Assembly (NCBI GenBank): GCA_022376925.1 | Contig: JAIOJX010000002.1 | Coordinates: 65,124,001-65,188,000, forward strand | Source of the DNA: Tragulus kanchil | Taxonomy: Eukaryota > Chordata > Mammalia > Artiodactyla > Tragulidae | DNA: 64,000 nt | Direction: 5' to 3' | Shown: positions 1 to 12,120 of the stretch, in pieces | Layout of the letters: each line of letters begins with the position of its first letter | Numbering within the stretch: the stretch's first letter is position 1 | Made by a program: the position numbers and the translations under genes | Notes under the pieces: generated by a model | What the model was told of the DNA's origin: nothing | Seen by the model: the letters and a program-made list of their open reading frames with translations, nothing else | Databases searched by the model: none

Positions 1-495
1 ATTGTATTGTGAGAGTTGTCGTCTCAGCATACATGAAAATAACTTATTGAAGTTGGCAAATATTTGTTGAGCCATTTTAATAGTTAAGATTGCCAAGAAA
101 ATTTTAAGCATAATATGCTTTATTATTTCAAGAAAGGGAAAAATCCCACTGAAAAGCAAAAGATCAATTGTGCAATGTATGGAGATGGTGCTGTGACTGA
201 CTGAATGTGTCAAAAGTAGTCTTTCAAGTTTCATGCTGGTGATTTCTCTCTGTACAATTCTCCACAGTCAAGCAGACCTGTTGATAGAGATCAAATCCAA
301 ACACTAATTGAGAATAATCAATGTTATATCATGTGGGAGACAGTGGACATACTCAAAATATCCAAACCAAGTGTTGAAAATCATTTGCACCAGCTTAGAT
401 GTTAATTGCTTTTTGAATGAAATTTTTACTGTATTTCCACATGTTTCTTTAACATAATGACAATGCTCTATTTTCAAAACAAATTATGACAGGCG
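1..495 (+). pseudogene. second copy of the mariner transposase N-terminal half (duplication 1, copy A end)
   Basis: Nearly the same bases as 1163-1687 inside the mariner element, with about 30 bases missing near 413-455. It is the visible end of a duplicated block that continues left of the window, not a second insertion: it has no terminal inverted repeat and stops abruptly at 495. Confidence 0.85.
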
Positions 496-497
496 GG

Positions 498-1687
498 AAA
501 ATCTGAGTCAGTATCTGTTTTGTTATGTTCATTCCTTTATTTTTTTAGATTACACATGTAAATGGTAACATGCTGTATTTGTCCTTCTTGGACTTAATTT
601 CCCTAAGCATAATACCTTCAATTCCATCCATGTTGCTACAAACAGCAAAATTTCATTCTTTTTATGACTGAGTAATAGTCCATTCTGGGACTTCCCTGGT
701 ATCTCAGATGGTAAAGATATGCCTGCAATGCAGGAGACCTGGGTTTGATCCTTGAGTCAGGAAGATCCTCTGAAGAAGGAAATGGCAACCCACTCCGGTA
801 ATCTTTCCTGGAGAGTCCCATGGACAGAGGAGCCTGGTGATCTACAGTCCATGGTGTCACAGAGAGTTGGACACAACTGAGTGACTAAACAGCAATATCT
901 TGGCTATTGTAAGTAGTGCGTGGATCTTTTCCAATGTGTTTTGCTTTCTTCAGATATATGCTTAGGAGTGGAACTGCTGGATCATATGGTAGTTCTCATT
1001 TTAATTTCTTGAGGAATTTCCATACTGTTTTCCATAGTGGCTGCATCAATTTATTGGGATGGCAAAAAAAAAGCTCTCAGTTTTGTTTTGTTTTGTTTTT
1101 TCAGTAAGATGGCTCTAGTAGTGCTGAGTTGTCTTTAGCTTCATTCAAAAGAATTTTCTTACATTGTATTGTGAGAGTTGTCGTCTCAGCATACATGAAA
1201 ATAACTTATTGAAGTTGGCAAATATTTGTGGAGCCATTTTAATATTTAAGATTGACAAAAAAATTTTAAGCATAATATGCTTTATTATTTCAAGAAAGGG
1301 AAAAATCCCACTGAAAAGCAAAAGATCAATTGTGCAATGTATGGAGATGGTGCTGTGACTGACTGAATGTGTCAAAAGTAGTCTTTCAAGTTTCATGCTG
1401 GTGATTTCTCTCTGTACAATTCTCCACAGTCAAGCAGACCTGTTGATAGAGATCAAATCCAAACACTAATTGAGAATAATCAATGTTATATCATGTGGGA
1501 GACAGTGGACATACTCAAAATATCCAAACCAAGTGTTGAAAATCATTTGCACCAGCTTAGATGTTAATTGCTTTGATGTTTAGGTTTCTCATAAGTGAAG
1601 AAAACTTTCTTGACTGTATTTCCACATGTAATTCTCCATTTAAACATAATGACAATGCTCTATTTTCAAAACAAATTATGACAGGCG
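498..1687 (+). repeat. duplication 1, copy B (copy A runs off the left edge, visible end 1-495)
   Basis: Positions 1-495 recur at 1163-1687 (offset 1162). If the block has the same geometry as the others, the junction is at about 496 and copy B is 498-1687 (1190 bp). The missing part of copy A would lie in the roughly 665 bp just left of the window. Confidence 0.85.
687..893 (+). mobile_element. Bov-tA SINE
   Basis: Ruminant tRNA-derived SINE with the usual order: GGGACTTCCCTGGT, GGTAAAGATATGCCTGCAAT, a degenerate B box (GGTTTGATCC), CAACCCACTCC, GGACAGAGGAGCCTGG, and GTTGGACACAACTGAGTGAC at the end. It sits inside the L1 remnant. Confidence 0.9.
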
Positions 1688-2323
1688 ATGAAAAATGGAT
1701 AACTGTACAATAATGTGGAAAGCGGAGATCATGGGGCAAGTGAAATTAACCATCACCAACTACACCAGAGACCAGTTTTCATCCAAAAAAGGTGATGTTG
1801 TGTACATGGTAGGACTGGGACAGAATCCTCTGTTGTGAGTTCTTGGAAAACCAAATGATTAATTTCAACAAGCACTGCTCCCAGTTACACCAACTGAAAG
1901 CAGCACTCCATGAAACGTATCCAGAAGCACTCAAGAGAAAACGCATTATCTTCAATCAGGATGACACAAGAGTGCATGCTTCTTTGAGGATTTAGCACAA
2001 ACTGTTACAGCTTGACTAGGAAGTTCTGATTCATCTGCCATATAAACCAGACACGGCATCTTCAGATTTTCATTTATTTCAGTCTTTACAAAATTCTCAT
2101 AATGGAAAAGCTTAAATTCCATAAAAGACTATAAATGGCATCTGGAACAGTTCTTTGCTCCAAAAAATAGAAAGTTTTTGGAAGGTGGAATTATGAAGTT
2201 GGCTGAAAAATGGCAGAAGGTAGTGGAACAAAACTGTGAACACGTTCTTCACTAAAGCTCTTGGCGAAAATGAAAAATGTGTCTTTTATTTTTACTTAAA
2301 AACGTATTGGATAGTCAATCCAA
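1054..2323 (+). mobile_element. decayed, nearly full-length Tc1/mariner transposon
   Basis: A 1270-bp element starts TTGGGATGGCAAAAA and ends with the inverse of TTGGATTGAC, a degenerate mariner terminal inverted repeat pair. It is flanked by TA at 1052-1053 and 2324-2325, the expected target duplication, and splits an L1 remnant whose sequence resumes exactly on the far side. Plus-strand translation in shifting frames shows mariner transposase landmarks. These are an N-terminal helix-turn-helix part (FHAGDFSL, then DQIQTLIENNQ), DEKWI near 1690 (first catalytic Asp), IIFNQDD near 1950, and a PYKPDTASSDFHLFQ stretch near 2040-2090 with the third catalytic position. The D(34)D spacing family is therefore clear. 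Stops and frameshifts make it a pseudogene. Confidence 0.88.
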
Positions 2324-2884
2324 TACATTCCCACCAACAGTGTACCAGGATTCCCTTTGCTCCATGTCCTAACCAACATTTATTATTTGTGGTGTTTTGG
2401 TGATAGCCTTTCTGATAGGTGTGAGGTGATACCTCACTGTGGTTTTTATTTGCATTTCTCTGATGACTAGAGATGTTGACCATCTTTTCACACGTCTGTT
2501 GGTGATCCGTATGTTTTCTGTGGAAAAATGTTTGTTCAGATATTCCACTCATTTATTAATTTATGTAAACTCATAGTTAGATGTAGAATTTGCATAGGAT
2601 TCAGGTTTGGTTTTGACAAGACTGTTTCATAAACAGTGTTGTGTGATTTAGTCAGGAGTTATATGGTGCCTAGTTCATTGTTTTTATTAACATCAACATC
2701 TATTACTTGGATCCACTAGTTCACCAGGGAATGTAAAATGATGACATTGTAATTCTGCCATTCTATGATTTCCATTATTTATTTACTCTGAGGTGCCTTT
2801 TGTCCAGAGGAGGGAGGAAAAATCTCTAATTCTTTCCTTTCATTTTCCACTTTTCAACACAATTTCACGTCTTGAATATTTTCT

Positions 2885-3140
2885 AGAAGGGTTGATGTTG
2901 AAGCTGAGCTCCAATACTTTGGCCATCTGATGCAAAGAGCTGACTCAATGGAAAAGATCCCAATGCTGGGAAAGACTGAATGCAGTACAAGAAGGGTACA
3001 ACAGAGGAGGAGATGGTTAGGTAGCCTCATTGACTCAATGGACATGAGTTTGAGCAAGCTCTGGGGATACTGAAGGACAAGGAAGCCTAGTGTGTTGCAG
3101 TCCATATGGACACGATTGAGTAACTGAACAATAACGACAT
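2885..3140 (+). mobile_element. BovB LINE 3' tail fragment
   Basis: Matches the end of BovB: GTTGATGTTGAAGCTGA, CTCCAATACTTTGGCC, TGACTCAATGGACATGAGTT, and the terminal ACTGAACAATAACGAC region. 5'-truncated, as most BovB copies are. The region 3141-3399 is otherwise plain. Confidence 0.85.
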
Positions 3141-3399
3141 AATGATAGTCTTCCCTGAGAGTGGCCAGGAGCCCAGGATGGCTGCCAGCTCACCTCTAGC
3201 AAGAAAGAGAGACTTCTACAACCTCAAGAGCTTCATTCTGCCAACAGTGAGCTTAAACAGATCCTGAGCTCCAGATGAGGGTGCAGCTTGCTGAAGCCTT
3301 GGTTTTGACCTTGTGAAAGACTGAGCAGAAAGCTCAGTACAATAATATGAAAGGACATGACAGTTTTGAAATAAATATTTTGGTAAAATGCTTCTTGTA

Positions 3400-5766
3400 G
3401 AAAGTAAATAAGGTTTTCATACTGGAAAACAATAAAACACACTGAAATGTTTTAAGCCAAGTACATGTTTCCCACAGAAACACTTATATTGAAAATGAGC
3501 TCGAGATTGAATTTAATCACTTTGATAAACATGGGAGCTTTAGTTAGATGGTTTGCAGGACTAACTGTTCTGGGTCTATATAATCGGGGAGGAATGAAGT
3601 TGGAGTGGTAGAAAGGCAGCGGGGAAATGGAGCTGGGGCAGTGACAGGCATGCTGATAGAGAAGAGGTGAAGAATAGTATAAAATAGGGAAGTGGGCATT
3701 GGCTTCATTCTGGGCAAATGTAACCAGTACATATAGGATGCATTTAACTTGGGGGCCACCCTAAAGTCTGATGATTTCCTTAATCTGAAATAGTCCAAGG
3801 TTATGGTGGCAGAAACACCTCATGAGGAAGGGCAATGTGACTTAGCTGCTCAAATCTGTATCACTCCAGGTTCACCACTCCCATGGAGACCTTCCTAGTC
3901 CCCATGAAGATGAAAAGTGAAAGTGTTAGTCTCTCAGTTGTGTCTGACTCTTTGTGATCCCATGGACTGTAGCCTGCCAGGTTCCTCTGGCCATGGAATT
4001 CTCCAGGCAAGAATACTGGAGTGGGTAGCCATTCCCTTCTCCAGGGGATATTCCTGACCCGGGGATTTAACCCACATCTGCACTGCAGGCAGATTCTTTA
4101 CCATTTGAGTCACCAGGGAATCCTAGAATACTAGAGAAGGTGGCCATTTCCCTCTCCCAGGGATCTTCTCAATCCAAGGATCCAACCTGTGTCTCCTGCA
4201 TTGGCAGGCGAATTCTTTACTGCTGAGTCACTAGAGCAGAGGCTTTTGTGGGCTTTTGGTACAATAATGGAAATCCCCATGTCTCTCTTTCCCTGCTCCA
4301 CTGCCCCCAGAAATGCAGTCATCTGTGCCCTGCCTGTCCCTTCCTGAGCTGGGGCTCAGATCCACATTGTTACTTCCTTAGTACTAGACTCATTGTGTTT
4401 CTTACCAGTTTGGCCATAGGCAACTAAAATATTATCAGATGCTTTTGTTATACTAAGATCCAGGGCTTGTTTCTGGTTGTTCCTTATACTCTAAACAAAA
4501 CATCTTTAATTTTGGAAAAATGTAACCCACATGACTCTCATTAGTATACAAATAATCTGATGTTCTTTGATGTCGGACATAGTTTGAAATCGAAAGTAAA
4601 TAAGGTTTTCATACTGGAAAACAATAAAACACACTGAAATGTTTTAAGCCAAGTACATGTTTCCCACAGAAACACTTATATTGAAAATGAGCTCGAGATT
4701 GAATTTAATCACTTTGATAAACATGGGAGCTTTAGTTAGATGGTTTGCAGGACTAACTGTTCTGGGTCTATATAATCGGGGAGGAATGAAGTTGGAGTGG
4801 TAGAAAGGCAGCGGGGAAATGGAGCTGGGGCAGTGACAGGCATGCTGATAGAGAAGAGGTGAAGAATAGTATAAAATAGGGAAGTGGGCATTGGCTTCAT
4901 TCTGGGCAAATGTAACCAGTACATATAGGATGCATTTAACTTGGGGGCCACCCTAAAGTCTGATGATTTCCTTAATCTGAAATAGTCCAAGGTTATGGTG
5001 GCAGAAACACCTCATGAGGAAGGGCAATGTGACTTAGCTGCTCAAATCTGTATCACTCCAGGTTCACCACTCCCATGGAGACCTTCCTAGTCCCCATGAA
5101 GATGAAAAGTGAAAGTGTTAGTCTCTCAGTTGTGTCTGACTCTTTGTGATCCCATGGACTGTAGCCTGCCAGGTTCCTCTGGCCATGGAATTCTCCAGGC
5201 AAGAATACTGGAGTGGGTAGCCATTCCCTTCTCCAGGGGATATTCCTGACCCGGGGATTTAACCCACATCTGCACTGCAGGCAGATTCTTTACCATTTGA
5301 GTCACCAGGGAAGCCTAGAATACTAGAGAAGGTGGCCATTTCCCTCTCCCAGGGATCTTCTCAATCCAAGGATCCAACCTGTGTCTCCTGCATTGGCAGG
5401 CGAATTCTTTACTGCTGAGTCACTAGAGCAGAGGCTTTTGTGGGCTTTTGGTACAATAATGGAAATCCCCATGTCTCTCTTTCCCTGCTCCACTGCCCCC
5501 AGAAATGCAGTCATCTGTGCCCTGCCTGTCCCTTCCTGAGCTGGGGCTCAGATCCACATTGTTACTTCCTTAGTACTAGACTCATTGTGTTTCTTACCAG
5601 TTTGGCCATAGGCAACTAAAATATTATCAGATGCTTTTGTTATACTAAGATCCAGGGCTTGTTTCTGGTTGTTCCTTATACTCTAAACAAAACATCTTTA
5701 ATTTTGGAAAAATGTAACCCACATGACTCTCATTAGTATACAAATAATCTGATGTTCTTTGATGTC
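3400..5766 (+). repeat. duplication 2: 3400-4574 repeated at 4592-5766
   Basis: Two 1175-bp blocks, offset 1192, with one mismatch seen (T at 4121, G at 5313). The copies are separated by 17 bp (4575-4591). The block contains the Bov-tA dimer. Confidence 0.97.
3911..4240 (-). mobile_element. Bov-tA SINE, minus orientation, with a second partial unit (dimer-like)
   Basis: A full Bov-tA in reverse (GTGTCTGACTCTTTGTGATC to GAGTCACCAGGGAA) is followed directly by a second reverse 3'-truncated unit (about 4124-4240, ending GCTGAGTCACTAGAG). Both are repeated at 5103-5432 as part of duplication 2. Confidence 0.85.
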
Positions 5767-5816
5767 TGGAAAAAAATTGTCTCTATAATCTTTTTGTTGA
5801 AAGCAGAAAGGCATTT

Positions 5817-8096
5817 TTCTTACAGTATAAATTCTCAAGGGAAAAAAAAGTTTATCTTTTGGATTCCTTCAGTTTTCATTCACGTGTCATAGGTCTATCC
5901 ATCCCTCCACCCACTCACACAATCAACTCAATTTACTTACCATCTATTATACCATCTATTACCATCCTCACATTATACTGGTTCCTGGAGCCACAAAATA
6001 AAATAAGACACAGAATAAGAACTCAAGTTCTAATCTGGAACAGAAAAAGTGCAAATCATCTAGCACTAGCATTGAGATTCAAGACTGTTCCAGACACAGT
6101 GTTAGGTTCTGGTAACCAAAAAAAAAAAAAAGCATAATTCAATTTGACTCCAAGTGTTCATCATCTGGACAGAGAACAAGTATATTCATAGCTGACTGTA
6201 ACACAAGTCAACTTAAAACCCTTAACATAAGTAGAAGTAAAATGCCATGGGAACACAGAAGAAGGGTAAGTAATTGAGCTTAGGGGAATTCGGGTGGACT
6301 TCAAAGAGGAGACAGTGAGCGTTTAGGTGAGGTTTTTTATTTCATTGTTTTCACACATATGAAAATCACTGGGAAACATGGATCAGTCTGTTCACACTCA
6401 TGATTTCCAATCTCAATTAAATCTTTAGAAGGTCTTAGTTGCTCAGTCATGTCTGACTCTTTGCAACCCCAAGGACTATAATCTGCAGGTCTGTCTGTCC
6501 ATGGGAATCTCCAGGCAAGAATACTGGAGTGGGTTGCCATTACCTTGTCAAGGGGATCTTCCCAATCCAGGGATTGAAACTGGTTCCCTTATATTTCAAG
6601 TGGATTCTTTACCATCTGAGCCACCAAAAGCACTTGGTAAAGCTGTGACTCCTCTTCTGGATGTTTGGAAGAAGTAAATGGATGTTTACTTCTCTCATTA
6701 CGTTCAGTGATTTATGCCAAACCTATTTTCAAGCACTATTTAACTGAACTGCCCACACTCTTAAAACATTTCCTTCCCTTCCACTACCTCTGTGAAATGG
6801 AGGCATTAGCTGACTATGCCTCCTACAGCATTTCATTATCTCCTAGTCCCTTTAGAGATGTTTCTCCTACTATTAAAACTAAACCTCCTCTCACTCCTGA
6901 CACTTGGTCCATCCTGTCTGCCACCTCAGAATACTTTTTCTAAAGGTTTTCCCTTTAGAGAGTTCTTACAGTATAAATTCTCAAGGGAAAAAAGTTTATC
7001 TTTTGGATTCCTTCAGTTTTCATTCACGTGTCATAGGTCTATCCATCCCTCCACCCACTCACACAATCAACTCAATTTACTTACCATCTATTATACCATC
7101 TATTACCATCCTCACATTATACTGGTTCCTGGAGCCACAAAATAAAATAAGACACAGAATAAGAACTCAAGTTCTAATCTGGAACAGAAAAAGTGCAAAT
7201 CATCTAGCACTAGCATTGAGATTCAAGACTGTTCCAGACACAGTGTTAGGTTCTGGTAATCAAAAAAAAAAAAAGCATAATTCAATTTGACTCCAAGTGT
7301 TCATCATCTGGACAGAGAACAAGTATATTCATAGCTGACTGTAACACAAGTCAACTTAAAACCCTTAACATAAGTAGAAGTAAAATGCCATGGGAACACA
7401 GAAGAAGGGTAAGTAATTGAGCTTAGGGGAATTCGGGTGGACTTCAAAGAGGAGACAGTGAGCGTTTAGGTGAGGTTTTTTATTTCATTGTTTTCACACA
7501 TATGAAAATCACTGGGAAACATGGATCAGTCTGTTCACACTCATGATTTCCAATCTCAATTAAATCTTTAGAAGGTCTTAGTTGCTCAGTCATGTCTGAC
7601 TCTTTGCAACCCCAAGGACTATAATCTGCAGGTCTGTCTGTCCATGGGAATCTCCAGGCAAGAATACTGGAGTGGGTTGCCATTACCTTGTCAAGGGGAT
7701 CTTCCCAATCCAGGGATTGAAACTGGTTCCCTTATATTTCAAGTGGATTCTTTACCATCTGAGCCACCAAAAGCACTTGGTAAAGCTGTGACTCCTCTTC
7801 TGGATGTTTGGAAGAAGTAAATGGATGTTTACTTCTCTCATTACGTTCAGTGATTTATGCCAAACCTATTTTCAAGCACTATTTAACTGAACTGCCCACA
7901 CTCTTAAAACATTTCCTTCCCTTCCACTACCTCTGTGAAATGGAGGGCATTAGCTGACTATGCCTCCTACAGCATTTCATTATCTCCTAGTCCCTTTAGA
8001 GAGATGTTTCTCCTACTATTAAAACTAAACCTCCTCTCACTCCTGACACTTGGTCCATCCTGTCTGCCACCTCAGAATACTTGTTTCTTCTAAAGG
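5817..8096 (+). repeat. duplication 3: 5817-6946 repeated at 6963-8096
   Basis: Blocks of 1130 and 1134 bp with a 16-bp spacer. Differences are homopolymer lengths (8 versus 6 A near the start, 14 versus 13 A at about 6120/7262), one C/T change, and several small indels in the last 160 bases of copy A. Confidence 0.97.
6429..6636 (-). mobile_element. Bov-tA SINE (copy at 7572-7779)
   Basis: Reverse Bov-tA: GTTGCTCAGTCATGTCTGAC, CCATGGGAATCTCCAGGCAA, GAGTGGGTTGCCATTACC, ending CATCTGAGCCACC. Present twice because it lies inside duplication 3. Confidence 0.88.
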
Positions 8097-8266
8097 CCCT
8101 TCTGTTTCTTCTTTCAGCCTCAGTTCCTAGCAAGGCTCATTTTCCTTAGCCTGTGTGTACATTCACACTCCTGCCATCCTAAAAGGGATGACATTCCTGT
8201 CCCTCTAGTTTCCTCCATATCTGCTCTCACTCTCAGCCTTCTTTTTGAAAGTCCAGTCTAAACCAA

Positions 8267-8490
8267 TGGGCTTCCAGGTGGCTCAATAGTAAAGAATCTG
8301 CATGCCAGTGCAGGAGGCGCAGAAGATATGGTTTGATTCCTGGGTCAAGAAGAGCCCCTGGAGTAGGAAATGACAATCCACTCTAGTAGCCTTGCCTGGA
8401 AAATTCTATGGACTGGGGATCCTGGTGGGCTACAGACCATGGGGTAGGAAAAGAATCGGATATGAACTGGGACTCAATAACAGTGACCAA
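8267..8490 (+). mobile_element. Bov-tA SINE
   Basis: GGGCTTCCAGGTGGCTCAAT through GGTTTGATTCCTGGGTC, GGACTGGGGATCCTGGTGGG and a decayed end near 8490. Single copy. Confidence 0.85.
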
Positions 8491-8640
8491 AAGAAGAATC
8501 TAAACCAAAGCTCCTTAAATCCTAATGCCCACAAGTCACTTGAGAATCTAATTAAAATGAAGATCCTAATTCAGTAGTGGGATGAGGTCAGAGATAGTAC
8601 ATTTCTAACAAGCTTCCAACCTTATGACACTAGCCTAGAA
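8491..8640 (+). mobile_element. MER5-like (hAT) remnant
   Basis: Contains CACTTGAGAATCTAATTAAA, then GATCCTAATTCAGTAG and ACATTTCTAACAAGC, in the order of the MER5A non-autonomous DNA transposon. Highly diverged. The following 8641-9480 is AT-rich intergenic DNA with an A18-type run near 9351 and nothing else I recognise. Confidence 0.5.
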
Positions 8641-9483
8641 GTAATTCTATTGTAAGTAGAAAGGGTCTGAGTTCTAATTTTCCTCTTGTCTTTACCTCCC
8701 ATTTATTTATAACCCTCTTGCTCTCTGGTGTCTTACCCCTATACCTCTAATTCTGGCGTAACAAAAATCACCAGTGACCCCTTGTATGCCAAATTCAGTG
8801 GACACTTTTCAATCATAATGTCTCCACCCTTTACAGTGTTTTTTCAAGTGTTTAACTGAGATCTATTTCATTATATACACTTTTGAAATAATCTCATCTA
8901 ATAATTTTAATTTCTGTTTGGTAATTTAGAGTCCAGTACAATCCACGTTAGTCTTGCTTGAGCTCAGAAACGCACATCCCATTGTCAAGCTTGAATCACT
9001 AATATCTCTAACTCAACAGGTAAAATTGAACTCATCAGCCACTCCCTCAAACCTGTGCCCCCTATTTTGGATATTTGCACCATCTTCTATCTAACTAACC
9101 AAGACAAAAATCTGGAATGACCCTGACCCTTCCTACTTTCCATCTAATCATTAAATTATTTGAATTATTTTTTCTTAAATCCTCTTGATATTCAACTGAT
9201 CCAGTACTCTCATGCTGTATGGCTGTATATATCAGGTTCTCATTCTAACAGATTGAATCCTGTTTCCTCAATGATCCAAACATTTCCAGTTTTACCACCT
9301 TCCAACTCATCTACTAGTTGCAGCAAGTATATTGTCTTTCTAAAGTGTACCAAAAAAAAAAAAAAAAACCCTCAGACACCATCTTCTATAAAATATATTG
9401 TGTAAATTGAGGGAGGCCTGCATGTTTCTTTAAAATTAAAAAAAAATGTACATATAAAATTTACTATTGAGTAGTAGTTATTT

Positions 9484-9695
9484 GGGCTTCCCTGGTAGCT
9501 CAGCTGGTAAAGAATCAACCTGAAATGCAGGAGACCCTGGTTCAATACTTGAGTCAGGAAGATCCTCTGGAGAAGGGATAGGCTACCCACTTCAGTATTC
9601 TTGCCTGGAGAATCCCCATGGTCAGAGGAGCCTGGTGAGTTCATGGGGTCTCACATAGTCAGACATAACTGAATGACTTAGCACAACACCAGAGT
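9484..9695 (+). mobile_element. Bov-tA SINE
   Basis: GGGCTTCCCTGGTAGCTCAG, GGTAAAGAATCAACCTGAAA, CAGTATTCTTGCCTGGAGAA and CAGACATAACTGAATGAC are in order. The stretch 9696-10318 is AT-rich and featureless. Confidence 0.9.
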
Positions 9696-10327
9696 TACGC
9701 ACTCATTTTCCTTACACATTATTATTAGTGTAAACTATACAGAAAAAATAACTTTTAGCATATAATCTTCTCTCAGTATTCTTATTGCAACTTAAACATA
9801 TTAATTTTTTAAATATAAACTTTGTCATACTGTTCATTAATGTAACTTGCTTATTTTTCCAGTGATTGTAAATTTCCTTATGCCTTAATTACCTGTGTCC
9901 TTAATACCTTGTTCTGGATGCTTACTCATGCTTAATACATTTGTTAAAATATTTCTCATCTGGATGCTTAAGTTGTGCTCAATATGTTTGTTGAATTTCA
10001 CATTCTGCTCATTAAACCTATAAGATAATTGCCTAAAGGGAGTGTTATGTAACTACAATCCAACAACTCATTATGAATATCTGATTTATATCTTTCTCCT
10101 AATGGAAATTTTCAAGTTAATTTAGAGTCATAATAATTTTCTTCTTCAACTTTTATATTTATGTTTTTATGTTTAGACACTGTATTAAAATACATACATA
10201 TTATTTTAATTCCATTTTTAAATTACAATGTTTTATTACCCTTTTTTCAATCAATTCTAGTTCCTTATAGCATAGGTTGGAAGCATACATTTATTTTTAG
10301 ATTTAACTTATATAAGAAGAACTTAGG

Positions 10328-10662
10328 GGGCTTCCCCTGGTGGTCCAGTGGGTAAGGACACCGCCTTGCAGTGCAAGGGGTGCAGGTTCGATCCCTGGCC
10401 TGGGAAGATCCCATGTGCCGCGGAGCGGCTGGACCGATGTGTCCAATTACCGAGCCGGAGCTCTGGCACGCGTGCGCCCAGAGCCAGTGCTCTGCAACAA
10501 CAGAGGCCACCGCGATGGGAGGCCCACAGGAGCCAAGGAACAAAGACGGATGAAAATAGACAAATGAAAGACCAATAGAAGTGGCCCGCCCGCTCCCCTC
10601 CCTCTCCAACCCGACCCCCGCCCAAAATCAATCAATAAATAAATCTTTAAAAAAAAAAAGGA
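10328..10662 (+). mobile_element. CHR-2/SINE2_BT-type tRNA-derived SINE, young, long C-rich tail variant
   Basis: Begins GGGGCTTCCCCTGGTGGTCC and carries an intact B box (GGTTCGATCCC) and the text CCGCGGAGCGGCTGGACC, CCGAGCCGGAGCTCTGG. It ends with a C-rich module (GCCCGCCCGCTCCCC...), (AATA)n and A11. Direct repeats GAACTTAGG at 10319-10327 and 10664-10672 flank it. Many CpG dinucleotides survive, so it is a recent insertion. Subfamily name is uncertain. It is not a functional tRNA gene. Confidence 0.85.
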
Positions 10663-10907
10663 GGAACTTAGGTAGTCCCAGTTCTGTGGCAGAAATAGCT
10701 GATAATGGTACCCACCTTTATGCTCTTTCCCCTTTATATATATAGATATTCAAAATGGGTCCTATTATTCCACACTGAGTTCTCAGAGTCTGTTGTCAAT
10801 TGTCATATTATAATTCACCATTTAATAATTGACAGGACATCCTATAGCAAAGAAAATAAAAGCAGAAATAAACAAAATGAGACCTAATTAAACTTAAAAG
10901 TTTAAGT

Positions 10908-12120
10908 TAATTAAACTTGAAAGCTTGCACAGCACAGTAAACCATCAGCAAAACAAAAAGACAATCTACTGAATGAGAGAAAATATTTGCAAATGAGTTG
11001 ACACATCAGAGCTTAATATGCAACACATATAAGCAGCTCATACAATTCAACATCAAAAAAATAATTAAGACCCCAATTTTAAAAGGGTAGAAGAACTAAA
11101 TAGACATTTTGCCAAACAGGAAATGCAGATGACCAATGGGTACATGAAAACATGATCAACCACCAGGGAAATGCAAATCAAACCCACAATGGGATACCAC
11201 CTCACACTTGTCAGAATGGTTATTATCGAAAAGAATACACATAAAAATGTGGTTCAAGATGTGGAGAAAAGAGAACCTTTATACTATTGTTGGTGGGTTT
11301 GTAAATTGGTCTATCACTGTGGAAAATAATATAGAGGCTTATCAAAAAACTAAAAATACAACTACCATCTGGCCCAGAAATTCCACTTCTGGGTATATAT
11401 CCGAAGAAAGCAAAAACACTAATTTGAAAAGATACATGCACCACAATATTCTTAGCAGCTTTATTTATAATTGCCAAGGTACAGAAGCAATCTAGGTGTC
11501 CATCAACATATGAATGGATAAATAAGATGGGTTACATATATACACAATGGAATGTTGTTGCTATTTAGTTCGCTAAGTTGCATCTGACTTTTTTGTGGCT
11601 CCATAGATTGTAGCCTACCAGGCTTCTCTGTCCACAGAATTCCCAGAAAATAATACTGCAGTGGGTTGCCATTTCCTTCTCCAGGGGATCTTTCCAACCC
11701 AGGGATAGAACCCACATCTCCTGCCTTGGCAGGCAGATTATTTACCACTGAGCCACCAGGGAAGTCCATACAATGGAATACTACTCAGCTTTAAAAAAGA
11801 AGGAAATTTTGCAATTTGTAGTAACATGGATGTACTTAGGGCATTATGCTTAGTGAAATATGTCAGAGAAAGATAAATACTATATTGTATCACTTACATG
11901 TAGAATCTAAGAAAATACAACAAACTAGTGAATAAAATAAAAAAAAAAAGCAGAATCACAGATATAGACAACGAATTAGTTGTTATCACAGGAGAGAGGA
12001 GAAGGGGAAGGGGCAGTATAGCGGTAGGGTAAAGGAAGCTATTATGGGATTTATTAAATCATGTATGTGAAACTTTGGCAAATTATAAAACACTATAGAA
12101 CTTATAGAACCTGTTCAATA
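10908..12120 (+). mobile_element. L1 3' end, plus orientation, interrupted by Bov-tA
   Basis: Matches the end of L1 ORF2 and beyond: GAAATGCAAATCAAACCCAC, AATGGGATACCACCTCACAC, CACTTCTGGGTATATATCC, TAACATGGATGTACTTAGGG. Most of it (from 11159) is present again at 12265-13230 because of duplication 4. Confidence 0.85.

Larger units (their letters stand above)
498..2560 (-). mobile_element. L1 3' portion, minus orientation, interrupted by Bov-tA and mariner
   Basis: Three pieces (about 498-686, 894-1053, 2324-2560) match the mammalian L1 ORF2 end and 3' region in reverse. Read on the minus strand they include a tract on staged cell-line-like L1 text such as AATGGACTATTACTCAGTCA and CAACATGGATGGAATTGAAG. 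The Bov-tA at 687-893 and the mariner at 1054-2323 are later insertions. The stretch 2561-2880 carries nothing I recognise. Confidence 0.75.

Noticed and set aside
10380..10400. tRNA-like B box (GGTTCGATCCC) suggesting a tRNA gene
   Set aside because: Belongs to the tRNA-derived head of a SINE; no cloverleaf and no mature 3' end follow.
10265..10635. Overlapping open frames on both strands at 10.3-10.6 kb
   Set aside because: High GC of a SINE lowers stop frequency in all frames. The same frames recur wherever this SINE family occurs.
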